Positions 1 to 11,305 of a stretch of DNA of 64,000 bases are shown here, one piece after another. How positions within the stretch are numbered: the first letter of the stretch is position 1; the number at the start of each line of letters is the position of its first letter. Source of the DNA: Granulimonas faecalis. GTDB taxonomy: Bacteria > Actinomycetota > Coriobacteriia > Coriobacteriales > Atopobiaceae. The position numbers and the translations under genes are program-made. The notes below the pieces were generated by a model. The model worked only from the letters and a program-made list of their open reading frames with translations. It was not told the origin of the DNA and ran no database searches. The stretch is taken from the NCBI RefSeq assembly GCF_022834715.1, contig NZ_BQKC01000001.1, positions 346,501 to 410,500 on the forward strand, read 5' to 3'.

Positions 1-1
1 C

Positions 2-436
2 ATCAGCCTCAACTCCACGGCCTACATGATGGAGGTGCTGCGCGGTGGCATCGAGGCCGTCGACCCCGGCCAGCTCGAGGCGGCGCGCTCTTTGGGCCTC
101 TCCCAGTGGCAGGCCATGCGCCGCGTCGTTTTCCCCCAGGGCGTGAAGAACTCCATCCCGGCCCTGTCCAACGAGCTCATCGTCAACATCAAGGACTCCT
201 CGGTCCTCTCCATCATCGGCGTGTTCGACCTGATGTTTGCCACCACGAGCGTCATCGGCATCTACTACAAGGGCCTCGAGGCCTACTGCATCGCGGCCGT
301 GGTCTACCTGATTCTCACCATGGTGTTCTCCAAGGTCCTCACCATGCTCGCCGCCCGCCTCGACGTGGAGGCCCCGGGTCCCGTGGGCTCCACCACCGAT
401 CCCGCCGCCGCGCCCGCCCGCGCGCGCCAGTCCTAA
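2..436 (+). CDS. Amino-acid ABC transporter permease, C-terminal part (partial)
   Basis: The reading frame is open at the window edge, so only the last 144 codons are present. The protein is a polar amino-acid (His/Glu/Gln type) ABC importer permease. The conserved EAA loop that contacts the ATPase is visible (EAARSLGLSQWQAMRRVV), followed by the family-typical stretch around NELIVNIKDSSVLSIIG and one or two membrane helices. The tail is Pro/Ala-rich and has no recognisable domain. The ATPase gene starts 12 bp downstream, so the two are surely one operon. Substrate specificity cannot be read from this piece. Confidence 0.93.
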   Translation: MSLNSTAYMMEVLRGGIEAVDPGQLEAARSLGLSQWQAMRRVVFPQGVKNSIPALSNELIVNIKDSSVLSIIGVFDLMFATTSVIGIYYKGLEAYCIAAVVYLILTMVFSKVLTMLAARLDVEAPGPVGSTTDPAAAPARARQS

Positions 437-448
437 GGAGGGGCGACC

Positions 449-1216
<768 letters not shown>

Positions 1217-1606
1217 CCAGGCGTCGCGTGTCGTGACAATGGGGACGGTGACATCTTTCACTTATCCTATTTGAACCTATATGTAATCGGCAGGCGCCCC
1301 CACCCCTCCGGAAGGGGTGGGGGCGCCTGCCGTCGTTCTCCTGCCACCGGCCACGGATGGGTTGGTAAGTCTGCTGTGCAGGCGACCGGGAGCGGCCTAA
1401 CTCATCGTTGTCGCGGTTCAAGGCGATGTGGTCGAATCTGCTTGTTTGTGGCCAAGAACAAAGTGTGCGGCAATCGAATGACAATGGATAAACGATGCGC
1501 CGTTTACCACTTTATAGATACCGTTCAGCATAAGTGTGCAATCTGCTAATGAATCTAATCAAGACGTTTGATTGAATGACGGTATCGACAAAAGAAAGGA
1601 GTTAAA
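1217..1606. other. Intergenic region between ABC operon and low-GC island
   Basis: No gene is supported in these 390 bp. It holds a long hairpin (1289-1331). Before that, GTGACAATGGGG/GGTGACA text near 1234-1257 resembles the gtgaca-type repeats found later in the window. From about 1430 onward the GC content drops clearly, which marks the start of the AT-richer segment that carries the next two genes. Confidence 0.6.
1289..1331. terminator. 19-bp perfect hairpin after the amino-acid ABC operon
   Basis: Positions 1289-1307 and 1313-1331 are exact reverse complements with a 5-nt loop (CCGGA). The stem is almost all G and C. No T-run follows, so this is a probable factor-independent terminator of the T-poor type expected in very GC-rich genomes, or an RNA-stabilising hairpin. 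A closely similar 19-bp hairpin occurs at 36521-36561. Confidence 0.6.
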
Positions 1607-2167
1607 ATGAGTTCAATTGACTTGACAAGGCGCGGGCTGTTCGGCCTGGCGAGTGTATGTGCGGTTGCGTCACTGGCACCAAAGATGGCCCATGCGGCTC
1701 CATCAAACGCGTCTTCAACGGATACCTGCAAAGCTATTGTGCTCGATGACTCCACCGGTGATTTGGCAGAAGCACTGGTTTCTCAAGAGCGTGTAACTGT
1801 TAGCTTGAATGGTGCGCCATATATTGAGAGCTCAATTGGATTCGATGGGAGTGGGCGGGCTATTCGCAGGATTCCTGCTGGATATCAATATAATAGTACA
1901 ATGTATCTTGGCAATATTATGCCCTGGGCTAGCTTCGCCGCAACTTTGATAGGACTCGGGATTGGTTCGGGGAAAGTACGAGAAGTATACAATGCAATTG
2001 TTAATCTCGTAGGTAACACTGCATCTGTTTACTGTGCTATCGGTATCTACGTCAACAGCAATGCTGGTATGAGTTACTGGGTTGTCCAATTCTACAATGA
2101 TACAAATTATAGGTCAATGATATATTGGTTTGGATACGGTCCGTTCTCAGGATCGCGGCCGGCTTAA
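1607..2167 (+). CDS. Secreted protein of unknown function with Tat-like signal
   Basis: This 186-residue protein is not recognised. Residues 7-12 read TRRGLF, a twin-arginine-like motif, followed by a hydrophobic core and an AHA/A cleavage site near residue 30, so it is probably exported. The middle of the mature part is hydrophobic and glycine-rich (about residues 100-150), and the C-terminus is rich in aromatic residues (YWFGYGPFSG). The AAAGGAG ribosome site precedes the ATG at 1607. Its codon and base use is much more AT-rich than its neighbours, suggesting acquisition by transfer. A two-helix membrane protein follows 4 bp later. A toxin- or bacteriocin-like role with the membrane protein as immunity partner is possible but is inference only. 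Confidence 0.75.
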   Translation: MSSIDLTRRGLFGLASVCAVASLAPKMAHAAPSNASSTDTCKAIVLDDSTGDLAEALVSQERVTVSLNGAPYIESSIGFDGSGRAIRRIPAGYQYNSTMYLGNIMPWASFAATLIGLGIGSGKVREVYNAIVNLVGNTASVYCAIGIYVNSNAGMSYWVVQFYNDTNYRSMIYWFGYGPFSGSRPA

Positions 2168-2171
2168 CGCT

Positions 2172-2444
2172 ATGGATTGGCGGAGACTTGTTAATTGGGT
2201 GCAGATTCGTCTCGAGCGTTCCAACCCAGTGCCCCCGCACCTGAATGTTCTACGCACCGTATGGGGCGCCGTTCTTGTTGCGGTAACGGTGATAATGATA
2301 TCTGGTTTTATATGGTATCCCCTTGTGCGCTCTGGTGCGGGAGACCTTGTGGCGGATCGTGTCTTCTCGGTGGTTTGCGAGGCACTCTTCTGGGTCTATG
2401 TGGGTACGTTGGCGGCTCGCCCTCTTTTCAGGCGTTTTTCTTAG
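2172..2444 (+). CDS. Small two-helix membrane protein downstream of secreted protein
   Basis: This 90-residue protein starts at the ATG at 2172, 4 bp after the stop of the secreted protein, with no clear ribosome site, so translation is likely coupled. An in-frame upstream ATG at 2130 would overlap the previous gene and is less likely. Two hydrophobic segments are visible (around GAVLVAVTVIMISGFIWY and FSVVCEALFWVYVGTLA), with a basic amphipathic N-terminus and a basic tail. No family is recognised. The stop codon lies inside a strong hairpin. Gene order suggests a partner, for example immunity or anchoring, of the exported protein. This is inference. Confidence 0.65.
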   Translation: MDWRRLVNWVQIRLERSNPVPPHLNVLRTVWGAVLVAVTVIMISGFIWYPLVRSGAGDLVADRVFSVVCEALFWVYVGTLAARPLFRRFS

Positions 2445-2478
2445 AGGCGGCACGGGGTGCGTCTCCCGTGCCGCCTCT
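2443..2478 (+). terminator. Hairpin overlapping the stop codon of the small membrane protein
   Basis: Positions 2443-2456 and 2465-2478 are perfect 14-bp complements around an 8-nt loop. The stem begins within the TAG stop codon. The downstream text CATCCTTCC is only weakly pyrimidine-rich. It is a likely terminator of the low-GC two-gene unit. Confidence 0.65.
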
Positions 2479-3060
2479 CATCCTTCCAAGGTGCCATGAT
2501 ATTAGGCGGCAACTGCGATAAAGAGGGCGGCGACATTTGTCATTTCACCAAGTCGGCCGATGATGACGAGAGGATGACGAGAGGGGAAGGGCTGCTCGGC
2601 AACGCCGCGCACCAAGGCCGCACAGTAGGCCCCTCTCGACGCAAAGGCCCCTTGTCGTGCGATTGGCCGCTCGCTAAGGCCCGCCTGTTCCTCGAAAACC
2701 GTTCGCCAAGTCCTCCTCGACGCAAAGGGGGCTTGGCGAACGCACAGCAAGGCCCCCTTGCAGCACGATGCCTTTACTGTGCGTCCGTGCTGTGCGGGCG
2801 GCGCCCTGCGGCCTCCGGGGCGCCCGGTCCGTCAGTCGCTTCGGGCGGGGTGGCGGCGTTGCTGCACAGTCGGGGCCGTGTGACAGCAAAAGAACCCGAC
2901 CAAAGTGACACCCACTGTGCGGCCGGCGCCGCATGACAGCCGCCGCCCCGCCGGCCGTCGGCGGGTCGCGGTGGACGCCGGTTCGGCCCCGGGGCCGGGT
3001 AGGCGTATGCTGGTGGGCGACTGCACCTTTGAATGAGCCTCGAGGACAGGGGAGAGGGCC
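2479..3060. repeat. Intergenic cluster of nested palindromic repeats
   Basis: No gene is supported. From about 2606 to 2790 the sequence is built of short repeated words: CACCAAGGCCGCACAGTA, GACGCAAAGG (twice) and AGGCCCC. There is a perfect 10-bp inverted repeat GTTCGCCAAG at 2701-2710 with its complement at 2732-2741. The first word recurs at the other end of the window (63867-63883), so this is a dispersed element. The remainder up to the amidohydrolase start is GC-rich without visible features. Confidence 0.6.
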
Positions 3061-4689
3061 ATGGCCACGCGGATCATCACGTCCCGCCACGTCTTCGACG
3101 GGCTGGGGGACCGCACGCGCCCCGCCGCCGTGGTGGTGGACGGCGACCGCATCGTGGCCGTGGTGGACCCGGACCACGCCCATCTCTACCAAGACTCTTC
3201 CACGCAGGTGGAAGACTGGGGCGACGCCTTCGTCTGCGCCGGCCTCCACGACGCCCACCAGCACGTGTTCCACTCGGCACTTTTCCCCTCGGCCCTCGCC
3301 ATGGAGTACTGCGGCACCTCCGAGGCCGATTGCGCCGCCCGCATGTACGACTTTGCCAAGGACCGCCCCTGGGGCACCTGGGCCCTCTCCCACGGCTGGC
3401 GCGACATGCTCTGGGACCCGCCCATCGCCCCCACGCGCCTCTCGCTCGACGCCTACTTCCCCACGACGCCCGCGGCCATGTACTCCGGCGACTCCCACAC
3501 CCTCTGGCTCAACACCTGTGCCATGCGCGAGCTGGGCATCGACGAGGACACCGAGCTCCCGGCCGGCGGCTCCTTCGACCGCGACGGGGACGGCCGCCTC
3601 ACCGGCGTGTTCCGCGAGGGTGCCGGCATGTACTACGTGGCCCGGGTGCTGGAGTCGCTGCCCAGGGAGCAGCTCCGCCAGGTGTTTCGCGACTGGCTCC
3701 ACGAGCTCAACCGCCGCGGCGTCACCTCGGTGTGCGACATGGGCCTCTCGGCCATCCCCGGCTGCGACGCCGTGCTCGACGACGTGTGGTCGGACCTCGA
3801 CGCCGCCGGCGAGCTCACCGTGCGCGGGCACCTGTTCCCCACGCTGCCCCTCGACGGCGACCTCTCCCGCATCGAGCGCCTGCAGTCCGAGCTCACTGGC
3901 CCCATGCTACGCGCCCCAGGCGTCAAGCAGTTCTTCGACGGGGTGAGCAGCGCCCACACGGCGTGGCTGCTGGAGCCCTACGCCAACCCGCGCTTCCCCG
4001 GCGACTGCGGCCACCCGGCCATCCCCGCCGAGCAGATGCGCTCCATCGTGCTCAAGGCCGCCGAGGCCGGCATCGCCGTGCGCATCCACACCATCGGCGA
4101 CGCCGCCGTGCACGAGGGCGTCTCCATCTTCGAGGAGGCGAAGGGGCGCTTCGGTGCGCCTGCCCAGGGGCGCAACTGCCTCGAGCACATCGAGAACCTC
4201 GAGCGGGCCGACGTGGCACGCATGCGCGACGCCGCCGTCGTGGCGTCCGTGCAGCCCCAGCACATCGTCATCGACGTCACGCAGCCGGCCCGCGACCTCG
4301 GCGAGGGGCGCGCCTCCTTCATGTGGCCGTTCCGCACCTACCTGGACAGCGGCGTGCCCATGGCCTTTGGCACCGACGCCCCCTGCGTGCCCTGCGACCC
4401 CGCCGCCATCGTCCACGACGCCGTGACACGCCGGGACGCCTCGGGGGACCCCGCGGGCGGCTGGCTGCCCGAGCAGCGCGTGAGCGCGGCCGAGGCCGTG
4501 CGCGCCCTCACCCTCGGCGGCGCCGTGGCCGTGGGTCGCGAGCGCGAGCTGGGCACCCTGGAGCCGGGCAGGCTCGCCGACCTCGTCGTCATCGACCGCA
4601 ACCCCCTCTCCGAGAACCCCGACGCCCTCCATGGCGCCCATGTCCTCGCCACCTACGTGGGAGGCCGCAAGGTCTTCGACGGGGTTTGA
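3061..4689 (+). CDS. Metal-dependent amidohydrolase (YtcJ-like, amidohydrolase 3 family)
   Basis: The 542-residue protein looks like a cytoplasmic amidohydrolase with a composite beta domain at both ends and a TIM barrel between them. Visible hallmarks are HDAHQH near residue 64, where the family has a metal-binding HxH-type motif, RIHTIGDAAV near 342, the conserved LEHIENL near 371, and the late aspartate in AFGTDAPCVP near 438. The C-terminal GTLEPGRLADLVVID is typical of the superfamily. Length matches YtcJ-type proteins (about 530-560). The substrate is unknown. The ATG at 3061 follows GGGGAGAGGG. No operon partner is evident on either side. Confidence 0.88.
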   Translation: MATRIITSRHVFDGLGDRTRPAAVVVDGDRIVAVVDPDHAHLYQDSSTQVEDWGDAFVCAGLHDAHQHVFHSALFPSALAMEYCGTSEADCAARMYDFAKDRPWGTWALSHGWRDMLWDPPIAPTRLSLDAYFPTTPAAMYSGDSHTLWLNTCAMRELGIDEDTELPAGGSFDRDGDGRLTGVFREGAGMYYVARVLESLPREQLRQVFRDWLHELNRRGVTSVCDMGLSAIPGCDAVLDDVWSDLDAAGELTVRGHLFPTLPLDGDLSRIERLQSELTGPMLRAPGVKQFFDGVSSAHTAWLLEPYANPRFPGDCGHPAIPAEQMRSIVLKAAEAGIAVRIHTIGDAAVHEGVSIFEEAKGRFGAPAQGRNCLEHIENLERADVARMRDAAVVASVQPQHIVIDVTQPARDLGEGRASFMWPFRTYLDSGVPMAFGTDAPCVPCDPAAIVHDAVTRRDASGDPAGGWLPEQRVSAAEAVRALTLGGAVAVGRERELGTLEPGRLADLVVIDRNPLSENPDALHGAHVLATYVGGRKVFDGV

Positions 4690-4873
4690 AGGGACCTGCC
4701 GGCCCTGGCCCCCGTCAGGCCGGTCTACGGCTGATGTTCCGGTTGCGGCATGGTTTGAGGAATACCGCTTGCGGGAATCTTAAAAAGACTGTGCAGGGTA
4801 ATCCACGGTCCCACCGGACCCGTATCCTGTGACGGTACGTTGCATCGTCCGTGCTCACAGTGAGGAGATGTGT

Positions 4874-6142
4874 ATGCATTGCAACCGTTGCGGCCACGAT
4901 AACGGCGAGGACGCCCGATTCTGCAGCAGCTGCGGCAGCCCCCTCGACGTCCCCGAGGAGGTCGTGGCCGGGGAGACCGTGGCCGAGGAGGCCGTCGGGG
5001 CGGCCCCCGTCGACCCCGAGGAGCTCGAGGGCGAGGCCGCGGTGGCCGCGGAAGCCCTCGCCGCCGCCGATGCCGGGGACGCGCCCGGTGAGCCCGCGGC
5101 CGCGCCTGACGAGACCGTCGTCGTGGAGGCCGACGAGACGACCGTCGTGGCCGAGGAGGCTGCCGCCGGGGAGGCCGACACCGTCCCCGAGAGGCAGCCG
5201 CTGCCCGACGCCCCGGGCGCCCCGGTCCCGCCCGACGAGCTGCATCCCACCGCCGGCCCCGCCCCCGAGGCCCGGCGCCAGACGCCGCCCCCGCCGGCCC
5301 AGCCGCCCGCGGGCGCCCCGTCGGCCGGCCCCGTGCCCCCGTCGCAGCCGCCCGTGCCCCCGATGGCCGCCCAGCGCGGGATTCTCGGCCAGGCGTGGCA
5401 CGACCTCACCGGCTCCCAGGGCTGGTTCGGCCGCGTGGCCGCCCTCGTCCTCATGAACCTCGTGCCGGTGCTCGGCTGGTACGTCTCCGGCTACATGCTC
5501 CAGTGGGGTGCGTCTGCCGGTGACGGCTCCGAGGGCCTGCCGCGCCGCAGCTTCAGCCGCTCCACCGTCTGGCTGGGCTTCCTCTACGCGGTCCTGGGCG
5601 TCATCGGCGCCGTCGCCACCGCCAGCCTGTTCTACGTGGGCGCCGTGCCGGTCCTCGGCCCCATCTTCCTGTTCTGCTGGGCGGTGCTGGTCTCCGTCTA
5701 CACCACGGTGGCAGGCGTCCGCATGGCCGCCAGGGGCAGCTTCGGCGCCGCGTTCGACCTCTCGGACATCCTCGAGGCCTTCAAGCGCGACCCCTGGGGC
5801 GCCATCGTCGCCGTCTTCGTGCCCGGCCTCGCCGCCGGCGCCGTCATCGTCGTGGTCGCCATGCTCGTGCTGACGGGCGCCGCGGGCTCCATGTACGCCA
5901 GCAGGTACTACCTGTACTCCGGCTCGTACTACGGCTACGGTCTCGACCCGCTGTCGACGGTGGCCACCATGCTCGGCATCCTCGGGCCCGCCGTCGTGAT
6001 CGTGGTCCTGGCCGCCGCCTTCGCGGGCACGTTCGCGCAGCTGTGGTCCGTGCGCGCCGTGGGCGTGTGGATCGACCATAACGCGCCCCAGTGGAAGCGC
6101 GCCCCCCGCGAGGGGAGCGGCGTCGGGTTCCGCCCCGAGTAG
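4874..6142 (+). CDS. Zinc-ribbon membrane protein (DUF4013-like)
   Basis: The 422-residue protein opens with a zinc ribbon: CNRCG near residue 3 and CSSCG near residue 18. A long acidic then Pro/Ala-rich linker follows to about residue 165. The C-terminal half has about five or six membrane helices, beginning with VAALVLMNLVPVLGWYVSGY, which resembles DUF4013 proteins. An upstream ATG at 4868 lies directly on the GTGAGGAG ribosome site, so the ATG at 4874, six bases after it, is chosen. Function is unknown. Confidence 0.8.
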   Translation: MHCNRCGHDNGEDARFCSSCGSPLDVPEEVVAGETVAEEAVGAAPVDPEELEGEAAVAAEALAAADAGDAPGEPAAAPDETVVVEADETTVVAEEAAAGEADTVPERQPLPDAPGAPVPPDELHPTAGPAPEARRQTPPPPAQPPAGAPSAGPVPPSQPPVPPMAAQRGILGQAWHDLTGSQGWFGRVAALVLMNLVPVLGWYVSGYMLQWGASAGDGSEGLPRRSFSRSTVWLGFLYAVLGVIGAVATASLFYVGAVPVLGPIFLFCWAVLVSVYTTVAGVRMAARGSFGAAFDLSDILEAFKRDPWGAIVAVFVPGLAAGAVIVVVAMLVLTGAAGSMYASRYYLYSGSYYGYGLDPLSTVATMLGILGPAVVIVVLAAAFAGTFAQLWSVRAVGVWIDHNAPQWKRAPREGSGVGFRPE

Positions 6143-6280
6143 GGCCGGCGCACAGCACGGGCTCCGGGAGGGGCCGCGCGATGGGGATGACCCGCCGCGC
6201 GGCCCCGCCTTCCGTCCGGGGCGCCGGGCCCGGCCTGCGACGGTCGGAGGGCCCGGCCAAAGGGGTGGCGGCCCGGCTGC

Positions 6281-6658
6281 CTACTCGGCCGCCTGCTCGG
6301 TTCCGACCCGGCTGTCCACCCACTCCCACAGGACCTCGTCCATGGGGGCCATGAGCACGGGCACCGGGCCGTCGCCGCCCTCGCGGTCGGCGCGCTCCAT
6401 GGCGGCGAGCAGGGCGTCCTCGGCCGAGAAGCCGTCGACCACCGGGAAATCCGGGCGCGAGAAGGCGCCTATGAGGCCGTCGAGCACCGCCCGTGCCTCC
6501 GGGGCGCCCGAGCCCTCCACAAGGGCGCGCACGACGGCCGGCTCGTGGCGGGCGAGCTCCCCGTCCAGGATCGTGGTCGCCCGGGGCGGGAGGTCCGCGG
6601 CCGTCTCGACGACGTCGACGACGATGCGGCGAGGGGTGACGGGGGCGTCTTCAGCCAC
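6281..6658 (-). CDS. Hypothetical protein, 125 aa
   Basis: No family is recognised. A GTG start at 6658 is chosen because AGAGGA sits 6 bases before it. A longer ATG start at 6790 would run through AT-rich, non-coding-looking sequence. The predicted protein is soluble and acidic. It has a stretch RRIVVDVVETA followed by helical, alanine-rich segments and the ending DEVLWEWVDSRVGTEQAAE. Third positions are strongly GC-biased in this frame, which supports coding. It is convergent with the zinc-ribbon gene. Confidence 0.6.
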   Translation of the reverse strand: MAEDAPVTPRRIVVDVVETAADLPPRATTILDGELARHEPAVVRALVEGSGAPEARAVLDGLIGAFSRPDFPVVDGFSAEDALLAAMERADREGGDGPVPVLMAPMDEVLWEWVDSRVGTEQAAE

Positions 6659-6935
6659 GGAGGTCCTCTTTCTGAGAAACGGTAACCAATTGCCCTTCCC
6701 ATTGTATAACTGGGATGTAGTTGAAATCCTTGGCGCAGGAACCACCTTGCGCCGCGAGTGACGCCACAGCGTTCTCACCTGCAGGGACATTTTCTCTCCC
6801 TACGAATAATCCTCAGTTTTTGTACTCCCAGCACAATCGGTGCGCCTTCCCGGGGCCCGGCCGCCCGGCGGCTCCGGCGGGGGGCGGGGCCCGGTCGCGC
6901 TACCATGGACCCACGAACCGCCGAGAGGAGCCCCC

Positions 6936-8906
6936 ATGAACCACGGCCTTGTCACCGTCGCCGCCGCGACCCCCGCCGTCCACGTCGCCGACGTCGCCTT
7001 CAACGTCGTGGCCTGCGTGGAGGAGACCCGCGCGGCCGTGGTCCACGGAGCCTCCGTGGTGGTGCTCCCGGAGTGCTGCCTCACGGCCTACACCTGCGGC
7101 GACCTCTTCCTGCAGGACGCCCTGCTCGACGCCGCCGAGGAGGGCCTGGCCGGGTTCCTGGACCGCACGGCCGACCTTCCCTGCCTCGTGTTCGTGGGCC
7201 TGCCCCTCCGCCAGAACGGCAAGCTCCACAACGTCGCCGCCGCCTGCTGCGCGGGCGAGCTCCTCGGCGTCGTGCCCAAGCTCAACATCCCCACCTACAA
7301 CGAGTTCTACGAGGGCCGCCACTTCGTCGCGGGGCCCGAGGCCTGCGTCGACGCCGAGGTCTGCGGCCGTACCGTGCCCTTTGGCGCGCACCAGCTGTTC
7401 TGCTGCCCCGGCATGCCCGCCCTCAAGGTGGGCGTAGAGGTCTGCGAGGACCTCTGGGTGGCCTGCCCGCCCTCCGTGGGCCTCGCACGGGCCGGCGCCA
7501 CGGTGGTCTGCAACCTCTCGGCTTCCAACGCCCTCGTGGGCAAGGCCGACTACCGTCGCTCCCTCGTCTCGGGCCAGAGCGCCCGGCTCCTCTGCGCCTA
7601 CGCCTACGCGAGCTCCGGCTGGGGCGAGTCCACCCAGGACGTGGTCTTCTCGGGCCACGACCTCGTGGCCGAGAACGGCCGCATCCTCTCGGAGGGCCGC
7701 CCCTTCGGCGACGGCCGGGCCCTGGCCCAAGTGGACGTCGCCTTCCTCGCCGAGGAACGCCGGCGCATCTCCACCTGGACGTCCGCCCCGTCGCCCGCGG
7801 CAGCCGGCTACCGGGAGGTGCGCCTGCCCGACGCCTTCGCCGGGGCCGTGGCCGCCCCGGCGCCCGTGACCCGCCACGTGGACCCGCACCCCTTCGTGCC
7901 CGACGACCCCGCGACCCGTTCGGGGCGCTGCGAGGACATCCTCGACATCCAGGCCCACGGCCTCGCTCAGCGTATGGCCCACACCCGCTCCGCCACGGCG
8001 GTGGTGGGCGTCTCCGGCGGCCTGGACTCCACGCTCGCCCTGCTCGTGTGCGCCCGGGCCTTCGACCTCGTGGGGCTCGACCGCGCCGGCATCGTGGCCG
8101 TCACCATGCCGGGCTTCGGCACCACCGACCGCACCCACGGCAACGCCCGCGCCATGGCCGACGCCCTGGGCTGCACCCTGCTCGAGGTGCCCATCGCCAG
8201 CGCGGTGCGGCAGCATTTCTCCGACATCGGCCACGACGAGGCCGTCCGCGACGTCACCTACGAGAACTCCCAGGCCCGAGAGCGCACCCAGATCCTCATG
8301 GACCTCGCCAACCAGCGCGGCGGCCTGGTGATCGGCACCGGCGACCTCTCGGAGCTCGCCCTCGGCTGGGCCACCTACAACGGCGACCACATGTCCATGT
8401 ACGGCGTGAACGCCGGCGTGCCCAAGACGCTCGTGCGCCACCTCGTGGCCCACGTGGCCCGCACCTGCGGGGACGCGGTCCTCTCCGCCGTGCTCGACGA
8501 TGTGCTCGACACCCCGGTCTCCCCGGAGCTCCTGCCTGCCGGGGAGGACGGCACCATCGCTCAGCGCACCGAGGACCTCGTGGGCCCCTGCGAGCTCCAC
8601 GACTTCTTTCTCTACGCGGTGCTCCGCCAGGCCTTCCCGCCGGCCAAGGTGTTCGCCCTGGCCTGCCGGGCGTTCGTGGACCAGGAGCTCGAGGCCGGCC
8701 GCGAGCCCGCCTTCGACCGCGCCACGGTCCTCCGCTGGCTGCAGACGTTCTACCACCGCTTCTTCTCCCAGCAGTTCAAGCGCAGCTGCCTGCCGGACGG
8801 CCCCAAGGTGGGCACCGTGGCCGTGTCGCCCCGCGGCGACCTCCGCATGCCCAGCGACGCCTCGGCGGCTCTGTGGGTGACCCAGGCCGAGGCCCTCGAG
8901 GCCTGA
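6936..8906 (+). CDS. nadE: Glutamine-dependent NAD+ synthetase
   Basis: This 656-residue enzyme makes NAD+ from deamido-NAD+, ATP and glutamine. The N-terminal nitrilase-like amidase domain (about 1-290) supplies ammonia. Its glutamate sits in VVLPECCLTAY, its lysine in GVVPKLNIPTY and its nucleophile cysteine in VGVEVCEDLW. The C-terminal synthetase domain begins with the PP-loop GVSGGLDSTLA near 358 and includes GTGDLSELALGW. Length is normal for the long bacterial type. GAGAGGAG precedes the chosen ATG, and an in-frame start further upstream would add unlikely Gly/Pro-rich residues. It appears monocistronic. Confidence 0.95.
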   Translation: MNHGLVTVAAATPAVHVADVAFNVVACVEETRAAVVHGASVVVLPECCLTAYTCGDLFLQDALLDAAEEGLAGFLDRTADLPCLVFVGLPLRQNGKLHNVAAACCAGELLGVVPKLNIPTYNEFYEGRHFVAGPEACVDAEVCGRTVPFGAHQLFCCPGMPALKVGVEVCEDLWVACPPSVGLARAGATVVCNLSASNALVGKADYRRSLVSGQSARLLCAYAYASSGWGESTQDVVFSGHDLVAENGRILSEGRPFGDGRALAQVDVAFLAEERRRISTWTSAPSPAAAGYREVRLPDAFAGAVAAPAPVTRHVDPHPFVPDDPATRSGRCEDILDIQAHGLAQRMAHTRSATAVVGVSGGLDSTLALLVCARAFDLVGLDRAGIVAVTMPGFGTTDRTHGNARAMADALGCTLLEVPIASAVRQHFSDIGHDEAVRDVTYENSQARERTQILMDLANQRGGLVIGTGDLSELALGWATYNGDHMSMYGVNAGVPKTLVRHLVAHVARTCGDAVLSAVLDDVLDTPVSPELLPAGEDGTIAQRTEDLVGPCELHDFFLYAVLRQAFPPAKVFALACRAFVDQELEAGREPAFDRATVLRWLQTFYHRFFSQQFKRSCLPDGPKVGTVAVSPRGDLRMPSDASAALWVTQAEALEA

Positions 8907-9071
8907 GGCCGCGACTCTTCCGTGCACGATCGGTGACGGCCCCCATGGCCGCGCCGCCGCAGGTTAACGGACACCACGCACCGGGTACAGCGACCTAGAG
9001 CCTGACCCGGCGCCGCCTTACGTGATGGCTGCGTTGGTGGATAATCTAAGTCTGCGTGATGAAGATTTCCT

Positions 9072-9095
9072 CATGGACCTTGCCCTAGGTCCATG
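9072..9095. promoter_or_regulatory. Inverted repeat upstream of groES, candidate operator
   Basis: CATGGACCT at 9072-9080 and AGGTCCATG at 9087-9095 are perfect complements with a 6-nt spacer. The repeat lies about 85 bp before groES. No CIRCE element (TTAGCACTC half-sites) and no HAIR element (CTTGAGT half-sites) was seen in this leader, so this repeat is the best visible candidate for a heat-shock operator or leader hairpin. Confidence 0.4.
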
Positions 9096-9179
9096 GGCTG
9101 GCTAGGATACTTCGTGTCAGAACACACCCCGCACTCAGGCGGGGGCGCCGAGAAGGCGCATGCAGAAGGAGGAACCGCT

Positions 9180-9470
9180 ATGAATCTCAAGCCGCTGGGT
9201 GACCGCGTCCTCGTGAAGCCCGCCCCCAAGGAGGAGAAGACCTCCACCGGTCTCTACATCTCCTCGGGCGCCCAGGAGAAGCCCCAGAAGGGCGAGGTCG
9301 TCGCCGTGGGCGAGGGCCGTCGCGACGATTCCGGCAACCGCATCCCGGTCGACGTCAAGGTGGGCGACCAGGTCTTCTACGGCAAGTTCGGTGGCAACGA
9401 GATCAAGGTCGACGGCGAGGAGTACCTGCTCCTCCGCGGAGACGACATCTACGCCATCATCGAGGGCTAA
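9180..9470 (+). CDS. groES: Co-chaperonin GroES
   Basis: The 96-residue protein is the heptameric lid of the GroEL folding chamber. The opening MNLKPLGDRVLVKP, the mobile loop near residues 17-35 (EEKTSTGLYI) and the ending YLLLRGDDIYAII are all canonical. AGAAGGAGG lies 6 bases before the ATG. groEL follows 54 bp downstream with its own ribosome site, so the two form the usual operon. Confidence 0.97.
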   Translation: MNLKPLGDRVLVKPAPKEEKTSTGLYISSGAQEKPQKGEVVAVGEGRRDDSGNRIPVDVKVGDQVFYGKFGGNEIKVDGEEYLLLRGDDIYAIIEG

Positions 9471-11162
<1,692 letters not shown>

Positions 11163-11195
11163 GCCGTACGGCTCTCCGAAAAAGCGCCTGACAGG

Positions 11196-11226
11196 AGGGC
11201 GGCTCGTCTCAGCGGCGGGCCGCCCT
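11196..11226 (+). terminator. Terminator hairpin after groESL
   Basis: AGGGCGGC at 11196-11203 pairs perfectly with GCCGCCCT at 11219-11226, followed by TCTCTGTG. It lies 34 bp after the groEL stop. Confidence 0.6.
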
Positions 11227-11305
11227 TCTCTGTGGGGGCCGGTGTGCGGAGGAGGTCCGGCCGCGCTATGCTCTGACGTAGGCCCGCACCGTCACCGGAG
11301 GTCCC

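Noticed and set aside
2457-2936. A 159-codon plus-strand frame in the gap before the amidohydrolase gene
   Set aside because: It consists of translated palindromic repeats, with no ribosome site and no coding bias.
9001-9179. CIRCE or HAIR heat-shock operator before groES
   Set aside because: The half-sites TTAGCACTC and CTTGAGT do not occur. Only an isolated GCACTC is present.
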